Positions 40,924-50,600 of a stretch of 64,000 nt of DNA are shown in pieces (the first letter of the stretch is position 1; each line of letters opens with the position of its first letter). Source of the DNA: G963677185 sp963677185 (GTDB taxonomy: Bacteria; Bacillota; Syntrophomonadia; Syntrophomonadales; Syntrophomonadaceae); contig OY781889.1 in the NCBI GenBank assembly GCA_963677185.1, forward strand, positions 3,162,001 to 3,226,000, read 5' to 3'. The translations under genes were made by a program, and so were the position numbers. The notes beneath the pieces are model-generated. The model had not been told where the DNA came from and did not search any database. It saw only the letters and a list, made by a program, of their open reading frames with translations.

Positions 40924-43900
40924 TCATTTCTTACCGGAATATTCCTGCAGTGAAAAGCACGCCGCTGACTGGCTGTGCTGGCGCTGGCATATCACTTCCA
41001 GCAGTACCTTGAGGGTTTCCAGAGAAGTCAGAACGGGAATGTTCATTTCGACTGCCACCCGGCGAATCTGGAAACCGTCGGTTAATTGAGAGCGGCCGTT
41101 GCTCAAAGTGTTCACAACGAAATCAACCGCGCCCGCCTGGAGAAGATCAACGATATTGGTGGTGCCTTCGGCGATTTTCTTTACACATTGAACCGGAATG
41201 CCCTGTTTCTGCAAAACCCGGGCCGTGCCTTCGGTGGCAATAATGCTAAAGCCCAGGCGAGAAAAACCCTCTAGCAGGGGAAGGGCTTCATCTTTGTCCC
41301 GATCGGCGATTGTAGCCACAATGGAACCCCGGCAGGGTATTTGCATTCCTGCGGCCAGCATTCCTTTGTACAGCGCCATGTGCAGTGATTTATCAATTCC
41401 CAGTACTTCCCCGGTGGATTTCATCTCCGGGCCCAGGGGGATATCAACTTTTTCCAGCTTCCCAAACGAAAAAACCGGCACCTTGACCGCATAAAAATCC
41501 GGCCGGGGCATCAGCCCGCCTTGATATCCCTGTTCTGCAAGCGAATGGCCCAGGGATGCCCGGGTGGCCATTTTTACCAGGGGCAAGCCGGTAATTTTGC
41601 TGATGAAGGGAACCGTCCGGCTGGAACGCGGGTTTACCTCGATGACATACAGCTCGTCTTCAAATTCAACAAACTGTATGTTGATTATCCCTTTGACCTG
41701 GAGAGCCAGGGCCAGGCGCGTGGTATAATCCACAACTTTGGCATTAATGCAAGGTTTAAGATTATGAGCCGGAAATACGGCCATGCTGTCACCGGAATGA
41801 ACTCCGGCTCTTTCGATATGCTGCATTATGCCGGGAATTAAAACCTCCTGGCCATCGGCAACCGCATCTACTTCGATCTCCTGCCCCAGCAGGTATTTAT
41901 CCACCAAAACCGGCTGGTCCTGGTGCACCTTTACGGCCGCATCCATGTACGTTTCCAGTTCCAACTGGTTATCAACGATTTCCATAGCCCGTCCGCCCAG
42001 AACATATGAAGGACGCACCAGCACCGGATAGCCTACGGCGGAGGCTACTTCGACGGCTTCTTCCGCTGAAAAGACGCATTTTCCGGGTGCCCTGGGGATA
42101 TTCAATTCCTGAAGCAGAGCATCAAAGCGGTTTCGGTCTTCAGCCCGGTCGATGCTGTCCTGGCTGGTGCCCAGAATCTTAACCCCTGCCTGATTCAGAG
42201 ATGCGGCCAGGTTAATGGCGATCTGACCGCCAAACTGAACGATAACCCCCTCGGGCTTTTCCTGTTCGATGATGTTCATCACATCCTCAAGGGCCAGGGG
42301 CTCGAAGTAGAGCCGGTCAGAAGTATCGAAGTCCGTGCTGACCGTCTCCGGGTTGTTGTTGACGATGACCGCCTGGCAGCCTGCTTCCTGCAAGGCCCAG
42401 ACGCAGTGGACCGAGCAGTAGTCAAATTCTATTCCCTGGCCAATCCGGATGGGGCCTGAACCGATAACCAGCACCCGGGGAGAGCTTGTATCTATAGCAG
42501 CTTCATTTTCCTCTTCATAACTGGAGTAAAAATAAGGGCTGACCGCGTCAAACTCGGCTGCGCAGGTGTCAACCATTTTGTAGACCGGTGTTATGCCCAG
42601 GTTTTGACGCATACGCCGTATGTGCGCCTCCTCCATATTTCTGTCACCCTGAAGCCTGGCAATATGATCATCTGTAAAGCCCATTTGCTTGGCTTTGCGC
42701 AGCAGTTCCGCATTCAGCGGCATGGCTTGCATATGCCGGCTAAAATCAACGACATTTTTGATTTTCTGCAAAAAGAAACGGTTGATTTCAGTAATCTGGT
42801 TGATTTCATCAATGCTCATCCCACGCTGCATGGCCTCGGCCAGGATAAAGAGCCTTTCGTCATCTGCCATTTTCATCCGGCCCCGAAGCTCTTCCAGGCT
42901 CAACTCCGCCAGGTCCGGCAGAGTAAGACCGGTGATTCCCAGGTCCAGACTGCGGACCGATTTTAGCAGGGCCCCTTCAAAGGTTCGGTCGATGGCCATG
43001 ACCTCGCCGGTTGCTTTCATCTGAGTACCGAGCTTGCGTACTCCCATGGCAAATTTGTCAAAAGGCCAGCGGGGCATCTTAAGAACGATATAATCGATAG
43101 CCGGCTCAAAACAAGCCCGGGTTTTGCCGGTAACCGTATTGGGGATTTCATCCAGGGTATAACCTATGGCGATCCTGGCCGCTACTTTGGCGATTGGATA
43201 GCCCGTGGCTTTTGATGCCAGGGCGCTGGAGCGGCTCACCCGGGGATTTACCTCGATGACATAGTACTGCTGGCTGAACGGATGCAAAGCAAACTGAATG
43301 TTGCATCCTCCCTCAATCTTGAGAGTGCGGATGATCTTTAAGGAAGCATCCCGCAGCATTTGCAGTTCTTCGTCGGTAAGGGTCTGGGCGGGTGCCACAA
43401 CGATGCTGTCGCCGGTATGAATGCCCACCGGATCCACATTTTCCATACTGCAGACGATGATGCAATTATTGTTGGCATCGCGCATTACCTCAAATTCAAT
43501 TTCCTTGTAGCCTGCCACACTGCGCTCAATCAAAGCCTGCCCGATAGGGCTTGCTTTCAGCCCCCTGGTTACAATCGCCTGCAGCTCGGCTCTGCTTTCG
43601 GCCTGGCCTCCGCCGCTGCCTCCCAGAGTGTAGGCAGGGCGCACAATCAACGGGAAACCCAGCTGATCAGCAAAATCAAGCGCTGCCTCCACCGAGGAAA
43701 CGATAGCGCTTTCCGGAATTGGCTGGCCGATTTCCTCCATCGTAGCTTTGAAAAGCTCTCGGTCCTCTGCCCGGGCGATGGCTTCCAGTGGGGTGCCAAG
43801 GAGCGCAACGCCGTATTGCTCCAGAATCCCCTCCCGGTGCAAAGCAAGGGCCAGGTTGAGCCCGACCTGGCCTCCCATAGAGGCAATTATGCCGTCCGGC

Positions 43901-44145
43901 CTTTCTCTTTTCAGAATTTTCTCGACCGTTTCGATGCTGATGGGCTCGATATAAACGCGGTCAGCCATATTGACGTCGGTCATGATGGTGGCCGGATTGC
44001 TATTCAAAAGGACCGACTCTATGCCGTCCTCCCTGAGGGCCCGGCAAGCCTGGGTGCCCGCATAGTCAAATTCCGCTCCCTGCCCGATGATAATAGGACC
44101 GGACCCGATGACCATTACTTTCTTGATACCTTCCTTAATTGGCAT
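40924..44145 (-). CDS. carB: Carbamoyl-phosphate synthase large subunit
   Basis: 1073 residues, normal length. Two homologous ATP-grasp halves are evident: 'VMVIGSGPIIIGQGAEFDYAGTQACRAL' at the N-terminus and 'VLVIGSGPIRIGQGIEFDYCSVHCVWAL' about 550 residues later, with 'ALIERSVAGYKEIEFEVMRD' and 'VLVDKYLLGQEIEVDAVADGQ' as matching loops. The C-terminal allosteric MGS-like domain starts near 'GSIVATIADRDKDEALPLLEGF'. It joins ammonia from CarA with bicarbonate and ATP to make carbamoyl phosphate for pyrimidines and arginine. AGGAGAG lies 5 bases before ATG 44145. It follows carA by 15 bases. Confidence 0.95.
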   Translation of the reverse strand: MPIKEGIKKVMVIGSGPIIIGQGAEFDYAGTQACRALREDGIESVLLNSNPATIMTDVNMADRVYIEPISIETVEKILKRERPDGIIASMGGQVGLNLALALHREGILEQYGVALLGTPLEAIARAEDRELFKATMEEIGQPIPESAIVSSVEAALDFADQLGFPLIVRPAYTLGGSGGGQAESRAELQAIVTRGLKASPIGQALIERSVAGYKEIEFEVMRDANNNCIIVCSMENVDPVGIHTGDSIVVAPAQTLTDEELQMLRDASLKIIRTLKIEGGCNIQFALHPFSQQYYVIEVNPRVSRSSALASKATGYPIAKVAARIAIGYTLDEIPNTVTGKTRACFEPAIDYIVLKMPRWPFDKFAMGVRKLGTQMKATGEVMAIDRTFEGALLKSVRSLDLGITGLTLPDLAELSLEELRGRMKMADDERLFILAEAMQRGMSIDEINQITEINRFFLQKIKNVVDFSRHMQAMPLNAELLRKAKQMGFTDDHIARLQGDRNMEEAHIRRMRQNLGITPVYKMVDTCAAEFDAVSPYFYSSYEEENEAAIDTSSPRVLVIGSGPIRIGQGIEFDYCSVHCVWALQEAGCQAVIVNNNPETVSTDFDTSDRLYFEPLALEDVMNIIEQEKPEGVIVQFGGQIAINLAASLNQAGVKILGTSQDSIDRAEDRNRFDALLQELNIPRAPGKCVFSAEEAVEVASAVGYPVLVRPSYVLGGRAMEIVDNQLELETYMDAAVKVHQDQPVLVDKYLLGQEIEVDAVADGQEVLIPGIMQHIERAGVHSGDSMAVFPAHNLKPCINAKVVDYTTRLALALQVKGIINIQFVEFEDELYVIEVNPRSSRTVPFISKITGLPLVKMATRASLGHSLAEQGYQGGLMPRPDFYAVKVPVFSFGKLEKVDIPLGPEMKSTGEVLGIDKSLHMALYKGMLAAGMQIPCRGSIVATIADRDKDEALPLLEGFSRLGFSIIATEGTARVLQKQGIPVQCVKKIAEGTTNIVDLLQAGAVDFVVNTLSNGRSQLTDGFQIRRVAVEMNIPVLTSLETLKVLLEVICQRQHSQSAACFSLQEYSGKK

Positions 44146-44160
44146 GTGATCTCTCCTCAT

Positions 44161-45276
44161 CTATTTAACCTGGCCGCACCGCTCCCCGGTCTGAACATTT
44201 TGCCACTCTGTCACCATCTGGAGAAATTCATCAAACAGATAGGCTGAATCGCGGGAACCGGGCGTGGCTTCAGGATGAAACTGCACTGACCATACTGGAA
44301 GCTGTTTATGGATTAAACCTTCCACGGTGCCATCATTCAGGTTAATGAAGCTTATAGCAAGCTCATCCGCCGGTATGGATTCGGGAACGACGGCATAACC
44401 ATGGTTCTGGACACTAATCAGACATTTTCCCGTGCGTAAATCCTTGACTGTATGATTGCCTCCCCGGTGGCCAAATTTCAGCTTATAGGTCTTAGCGCCA
44501 GTGGCCAGGGCGATCAGCTGATGCCCCAGGCAGATGCCAAAGGTGGGTAAAAGCGTCAACAGTTTTTTGATTTCCTGTACGGGGCCGGCACAGGCTTCAG
44601 GATCGCCGGGACCATTGGACAAAACCAGTCCATGGGGTTGATGTGCCATCACATCTGCCGCACTTGATCCTGCTGGCATGACAATTACCTGGCAGCCCCG
44701 TGATACCAGGGAGTTAATAATGTTTCGCTTAACTCCAAAGTCCAGCAATGCAATTTTAACCGGCCCATCTCCATAAGTGCTGGTTTCTTTGCAAGTGACT
44801 GAATTAACCAGATCGGTGTTCAGACAGTCCTTGCCCTGACAGGCCGCCCGCACCATAGCGTCCCGATTATCAAGGCTGGAGCTTATAATTGCCCCCATAG
44901 TGCCGTGCATGCGCAGGATACGGGTAATTGCCCTGGTGTCTACACCTGTCAAACAAGGGATTTGGAACTTCTCCAGGAATTCTGTCAAGGTCCACTTAGA
45001 CTGGTAATGATCGGGCTGCCCGGCTATATCTTTCACCACCAGACCCCGCAGCGCTGGCTGGCTCGATTCGAATCCGTAATCGCCGCAGCCGTAGTTGCCA
45101 ATGCTGGGATAGGTGAAGGTCAGGATCTGCCCTGCGTAGGAAGGATCAGTGATGATTTCTTGATATCCGTTCATGCTGGTGTTGAATACAGCCTCTCCAT
45201 CGACTGTTACTGGACCACCCAACATCTCTCCGGTGAAAACATCACCGTTTTCTAAAACCAGGTAACCTATCGCCAT
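44161..45276 (-). CDS. carA: Carbamoyl-phosphate synthase small subunit
   Basis: 371 residues. The N-terminal CPSase domain ('LENGDVFTGEMLGGPVTVDGEAVFNTSMNGYQEIITDPSYAGQIL') precedes a class-I glutamine amidotransferase with nucleophile Cys in 'FGICLGHQLIALA' and the His-Glu pair in 'SVQFHPEATPGSRD'. It supplies ammonia from glutamine to CarB, encoded 15 bases downstream. It is placed after nadE in the nitrogen gene run, with an 80-base gap. Confidence 0.95.
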   Translation of the reverse strand: MAIGYLVLENGDVFTGEMLGGPVTVDGEAVFNTSMNGYQEIITDPSYAGQILTFTYPSIGNYGCGDYGFESSQPALRGLVVKDIAGQPDHYQSKWTLTEFLEKFQIPCLTGVDTRAITRILRMHGTMGAIISSSLDNRDAMVRAACQGKDCLNTDLVNSVTCKETSTYGDGPVKIALLDFGVKRNIINSLVSRGCQVIVMPAGSSAADVMAHQPHGLVLSNGPGDPEACAGPVQEIKKLLTLLPTFGICLGHQLIALATGAKTYKLKFGHRGGNHTVKDLRTGKCLISVQNHGYAVVPESIPADELAISFINLNDGTVEGLIHKQLPVWSVQFHPEATPGSRDSAYLFDEFLQMVTEWQNVQTGERCGQVK

Positions 45277-45355
45277 TTACTTCTCCCCCTTGTTATATAA
45301 GCTGGAAATTGATCCGGGGCATAAAGAGCCATATCAAAACAGGGATGGATTCATG

Positions 45356-46108
45356 CTAGCGGCTCCTCACAACATCCAGCATGGGTACCGGCGGGCTTAG
45401 CCGCTTGTGTTCGCTCAGGGCATTCATATGTTGAATTCTCGCGACAACGTGCTTGTCTCCCTCTCCGGTTTTGAGATAGTTCTCCAGGGCTTCATAAGTG
45501 AAACCCATCTCGTTTTCATCGGTTTGACCTTCCCATAGCCCCGCTGATGGCGGCTTGTTGATTATCTCATCAGGCAGTTTAAGCATCCTGGCCATCTCGA
45601 ATATTTCGGATTTATAGAGATCTCCCAGAACCTGAAGATCGACTGCATTGTCTCCCCACTTGGTGGCGTAACCCACTGCTATTTCGCATTTGTTGCTGGT
45701 TCCCAGCACAAGGTAATTCAGCATTCCTGCCATGTAATAGAGCGTTGTCATGCGCAGGCGCGGTTTTATATTTGCCTGAGTCATTCTCTCCCGGTCTGCC
45801 GTTAAAGCAGTTTCCGGATACCGGCGCATTAGCCCTATATAGTCATCATAGCTCCTGTTTAAAGGGATGATATGGTAACGCAAGCCAATTGTGTTGGCCA
45901 GTTTTACTGCATCGTCTACATCGGCCGGACTGCTGTGACAGGGCATAATCAACCCCAGGCTTTCGTCCGGAAAGGCTTTCTTGGCCAATGCTCCTGCCAG
46001 AGCAGAGTCTATTCCCCCGCTAATGCCTATTACAATGCCTTTGGCTCCGCCTTCTGCAACCCTTCCCTTTATCCAGGCTACCAGATAATCAACCATATCT
46101 TGCATCAT
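45356..46108 (-). CDS. nadE: NH3-dependent NAD+ synthetase
   Basis: 250 residues. 'GIVIGISGGIDSALAGALAKKAF' is the ATP-PP loop, 'NKCEIAVGYATKWGD' the NAD-substrate loop, and 'PPSAGLWEGQTDENEMGFTYEALENYL' the C-terminal signature of the ammonia-using short form. There is no N-terminal nitrilase domain, so free ammonia is the nitrogen donor, which fits its place among ammonium-assimilation genes. It follows gltD by 13 bases with a GAGGAGTG site. Confidence 0.93.
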   Translation of the reverse strand: MMQDMVDYLVAWIKGRVAEGGAKGIVIGISGGIDSALAGALAKKAFPDESLGLIMPCHSSPADVDDAVKLANTIGLRYHIIPLNRSYDDYIGLMRRYPETALTADRERMTQANIKPRLRMTTLYYMAGMLNYLVLGTSNKCEIAVGYATKWGDNAVDLQVLGDLYKSEIFEMARMLKLPDEIINKPPSAGLWEGQTDENEMGFTYEALENYLKTGEGDKHVVARIQHMNALSEHKRLSPPVPMLDVVRSR

Positions 46109-46121
46109 AGATATTCACTCC

Positions 46122-47606
46122 TCATTTAATCAGGCTATGACCGGTCAGGCATTTGTCAACTTCCCGGGCGGCCAGCTTGCCTTCCTGAATTGCCCAGACT
46201 ACTAGACTCTGGCCCCGGCGCATATCACCAGCTGCAAATACTTTATCCGAACTGGTTTCAAAAACACCGAATTCGGCCTTTACGTTGCTTCTCTCATCCC
46301 GGTCCAGCTTCAACTCTTCCAGGATGGAATCTTCCGGCCCGGTAAAACCCATGGCCAGCAGCACCAGGTCAGCCGGCCACACTTTTTCGCTGCCGGCAAT
46401 CTCCCTGGGTATCAGCACTCCTGATGCATTTGAGACCCAGGTGACTGCTACTGTGTGTACTTTCTGCACTTCACCGCGTTCATTGCCAGTGAATTTTCGG
46501 GTCGAGAGCAAATAATGCCGGGGGTCCAGACCGTTCCGACTTATAGCTTCAGCCTGTCCGTAGTCTGTTCCGAACACCCGGGGCCATTCCGGCCAGGGAT
46601 TAGATGAAGCTATGCGATGTTCTGGCGGGGCAGGCAATATTTCAAACTGGCTGACGCTCTTGCAGCCATGCCGGATGGCCGTAGCCACACAATCGGTCCC
46701 AGTGTCGCCCCCTCCGATGATAATAACGTCCTTATCCTGGGTATTGATAAAAGCACTGTCTTCATGATCGCTGCCCAGAAGCCTCCTGGTATTAGCCTTC
46801 AGAAAGTCCACTGCAAAATGAATGCCCTTGAGGTCCCGGCCTTCGACCTGCAGATCCCTGGCCCGGGCAGCTCCGATGCACAGAATCACTGCATCATGGC
46901 TATCCACCAGTTCTCTGGCCGATATATCCTTGCCCACCTCGGTATTGGTTTTGAAGACAATACCCGAGCTTCGCATGAGGTCAATGCGCCTATCAATAAT
47001 ATTCTTATCCAGCTTCATGTTGGGAATTCCATACATCATAAGGCCGCCCGCCCGTTCGTCTCTTTCAAAAACGGTTACATCATGTCCGACCGCATTGAGA
47101 TAGTGCGCAGCAGACAGGCCTGCTGGACCAGAACCGACCACCGCCACATGGTAACCGGTGGATGCTCCCCGGACTGGATTTACCCAGCCCTGCTCAAAAG
47201 CCTTTTCGATGATCGCACATTCAATGCTGTTGATCGCCACCGGCTCCCAGATATAGCCGACAGTGCAAGCCCCTTCGCAGGGGGCCGGACATACCCGGGC
47301 TGTAAACTCCGGAAAAGGATTGGTCCTGGCCAGGCGCTGGTAGGCTTCTTCCCATTGTCCCAGGTAAACCAGCTCATTCCACTCCGGAATAAGGTTGTGC
47401 AGCGGACATCCAGAAACCATTCCGTTTAATAACACCCCACCATGGCAGAAGGGCACTCCGCAGTCCATGCACCTGGCCCCCTGGATTCTTAATGTCTCGT
47501 AATCCAGGGGCAGCTTTATCTCATTCCAGTCCAGGATTCTCTCTTCACAGGACCGTTTGCCTGGTTCAACTCTTGGGTATTCTATAAATCCTGTCGCCTT
47601 TCCCAT
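46122..47606 (-). CDS. gltD: Glutamate synthase small subunit
   Basis: 494 residues. An N-terminal 4Fe-4S domain ('CMDCGVPFCHGG', 'CPAPCEGACTVGY') leads to an FAD/NAD(P)H oxidoreductase with 'VAVVGSGPAGLSAAHYLNAVGHDVTVFER' and 'VIIIGGGDTGTDCVATAIRHG'. It transfers electrons from NAD(P)H to the GltB barrel. AGGTGGG precedes ATG 47606; the four-residue extension is rejected. It lies 81 bases after gltB in the same direction and probably in the same transcript. Confidence 0.95.
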   Translation of the reverse strand: MGKATGFIEYPRVEPGKRSCEERILDWNEIKLPLDYETLRIQGARCMDCGVPFCHGGVLLNGMVSGCPLHNLIPEWNELVYLGQWEEAYQRLARTNPFPEFTARVCPAPCEGACTVGYIWEPVAINSIECAIIEKAFEQGWVNPVRGASTGYHVAVVGSGPAGLSAAHYLNAVGHDVTVFERDERAGGLMMYGIPNMKLDKNIIDRRIDLMRSSGIVFKTNTEVGKDISARELVDSHDAVILCIGAARARDLQVEGRDLKGIHFAVDFLKANTRRLLGSDHEDSAFINTQDKDVIIIGGGDTGTDCVATAIRHGCKSVSQFEILPAPPEHRIASSNPWPEWPRVFGTDYGQAEAISRNGLDPRHYLLSTRKFTGNERGEVQKVHTVAVTWVSNASGVLIPREIAGSEKVWPADLVLLAMGFTGPEDSILEELKLDRDERSNVKAEFGVFETSSDKVFAAGDMRRGQSLVVWAIQEGKLAAREVDKCLTGHSLIK

Positions 47607-47687
47607 GGTTCTTCCCACCTTTATCCGGTTTTCCGGAAATCATAATTTCATCTTTATTAACTGCAGACCACCAAGCATTCCAGGCAT

Positions 47688-50600
47688 TTAAGCTGACTCA
47701 TGAGCCCGGGCCGATTCCTCTAATATGCGCTTATATGCTATGGGTATGACTTTGGTGAATCTGGAAGCGTTGTTTTTCCAGTTATCTAAAATCCTGCGGC
47801 CCAGGGGGCTGCCGGTGTAATAAACATGTTTCATGAGCATTTCTTTCAGCTCGTTTAGCTCTTCAATGGAACTGATTTTCTCCATCAGCACTATGGATTT
47901 GTTGCAGCATATTTCGTCAAAATCAAGAATATAGGCGATGCCGCCCGACATGCCGGCAGCAAAGTTGCGCCCGGTTTTGCCCAGAATCATCACTTTTCCT
48001 CCGGTCATATATTCGCAGCCATGATCGCCCACACCTTCAACTACGGCGTTAATCCCGCTGTTTCTCACACAAAATCTTTCCCCGGCAATGCCGTTTATAT
48101 AAGCTTCTCCAGAGGTCGCCCCGTAGAAAGCCACATTGCCAATCAGGATGTTTTTCTCCGGATCAAAATCGGAGCAACGAGGTGGATAAACAACGATCTT
48201 GCTTCCGGAAAGACCCTTGCCGAGATAGTCATTGGCGTCTCCCTCCAGTTCCAGAGTCATCCCCTGGGGAGTGAAGGCTCCAAAGCTCTGTCCAGCTGAA
48301 CCTACGAAAGTGAGTTTGATCGTATCCTCGGGGAGCCCGTTTTCACCATATTTTTTGGTTATCGCACTTCCGGTAAGAGTCCCTAAAACCCGGTCTACAT
48401 TAGTGACCTTCAATTTTGCCCGAATGGGTTTCTTGTGTTCCAGGGCCGGCTGGCACATTCTGAGCAGTTTACGGGCATCCAGTGATTTCTCCAGCATATG
48501 ATTCTGTGGCTGCATCTTGCATCTGCCCACATCGGCATCGGAATAAGGCTGGTACAAAATTGGGGACAGATCCAGATGCCTGGCCTTCCAATGATTAATA
48601 TCTTTGCTCTTCAGCTTGTCAGTGCGGCCCACCATTTCCTGAACGCTCCTGAATCCCAGCCGGGCCATGATCTCACGCATTTCCTGGGCAACAAAACCCA
48701 TGAAGCTTTCAACGTATTCTGGACGGCCAGTAAAGTTCTTGCGCAGTTTTTCATCTTGAGTCGCGATTCCCACCGGACAGGTGTCGAGGTGGCAGACCCG
48801 CATCATGACACATCCCAGGGCAATCAGCGGAGTGGTGGCAAAGCCGAATTCTTCGGCTCCCAGCATGGCGGCTATAACAACATCGCGGCCTGACAGCAGC
48901 TTGCCGTCGGTTTCCAGAGTCACCCGGTCTCTTAAACGGTTTAACACCAGGGTCTGATGAGTCTCGGCCAGACCCAGTTCCCAGGGCAGTCCGGCATTTC
49001 TGATGCTGGTGCGGGGAGAAGCGCCAGTTCCTCCGTCATGGCCGCTGATCAGTATTACGTCGGCTTTACCCTTGGCAACCCCGGCTGCAATGGTTCCCAC
49101 GCCAACTTCAGACACCAGCTTGACGCTTATGCCAGCATCGGGGTTGGCGTTTTTCAGGTCATTGATCAGTTCCGCCAAATCCTCGATCGAGTATATATCA
49201 TGATGGGGGGGCGGTGATATCAGGTCCACCCCGGGGGTTGAATGTCTGACTTGGGCAATCGCCGGGTAAACTTTACCCCCCGGAAGCTGGCCGCCCTCCC
49301 CGGGTTTGGCCCCCTGGGCCATTTTGATCTGAATTTCAGATGCATGAACCAGGTAATTGCTGGTCACTCCGAAACGTCCAGAAGCCACCTGCTTGATGGC
49401 GCTGCTTTTGGAATCTCCGTTCTCATCAACCTGGTATCGGGTGGGATCTTCTCCGCCTTCACCGCTGTTGCTTTTGCCCCCCAGCCGGTTCATGGCGATG
49501 GCCAGGCATTCGTGGGCCTCCTTGCTTATGGAGCCGTATGACATAGCTCCGGTTCTAAACCGCTTGACGATGGATTCCACCGGTTCCACCTCTTCGATCG
49601 GAATGGTGTCGCCGGCGCCTGAATTAAATTCCAGGAGATTGCGCAGGGTGTATAGTTTTTCTTCGTTAATCTTTTTAGAAAAATCCTTGAAAAGCTGGTA
49701 GTTGCCTTCCCGGCAGGCGCGCTGCAGCAGATAAATTGTTTCAGGATTATACAAATGAATTTCACCGTTATCCTTGCACTGGAAATAACCGCCTACCTCC
49801 AGGCTATCCTGGCAGGGATCATTGGCATTAAATGCGCTATCGTGGCGCATTTTACCTTCCAGTGCGATTTCTTCCAGTCCAATGCCCTCCAGCCGGGATG
49901 GGGTCATCGTAAAGTACCTGTCAATGAGAGTTTTTTTCAGCCCTACCGCCTCAAAGACCTGAGCGCCGTGGTAGCTGCGCATAGTGGATATGCCCATTTT
50001 CGCAATGACTTTAAGCATTCCTTTGACAGCAGCCTTGATATACTTATTTTGAGCTGCTTCACAACCAGGCTCTTCCAGTCTTCCTTGTTCATGCAAGCGG
50101 TTAATGGTTTCAAAAGCCAAATATGGATTGATGGCAGTAACGCCATAACCGACCAGGGTACAGAAATGATGCACTTCTCTGGGTTCGCCTGATTCCAGGA
50201 CAATGCCGACATTGGTTCTGATCTCCCTCCTGGTCAGATGATGGTGCAGACCGGAAGATGCCAGCAGGGCCGGAATCGGAGCCATAACATCGTTTACCCC
50301 CCGGTCGGAAAGAATAACAATATTGGCCCCATCGACGATGGCGCTGTCTGCTTCCCGAAAAATGCGTTCCAGAGCCCGGCTCATTGCCCGGGCTCCTTTT
50401 GAGACCCGATACAGGATCGAAATTGTCGCGGTCTTGAACCGGTCATTATCCAGGTGTTTTATTTTTTGCAGCTGTTCATCAGTCAGTATGGGGTGTTCCA
50501 GGAAAATACAGGCTGAATTGCTCCGGTCCGGATCCAGAAGATTGCCAGTACTGCCCAGAGGCAAGCTGCTGGAGGTTACTATCTCTTCTCTTATCCCATC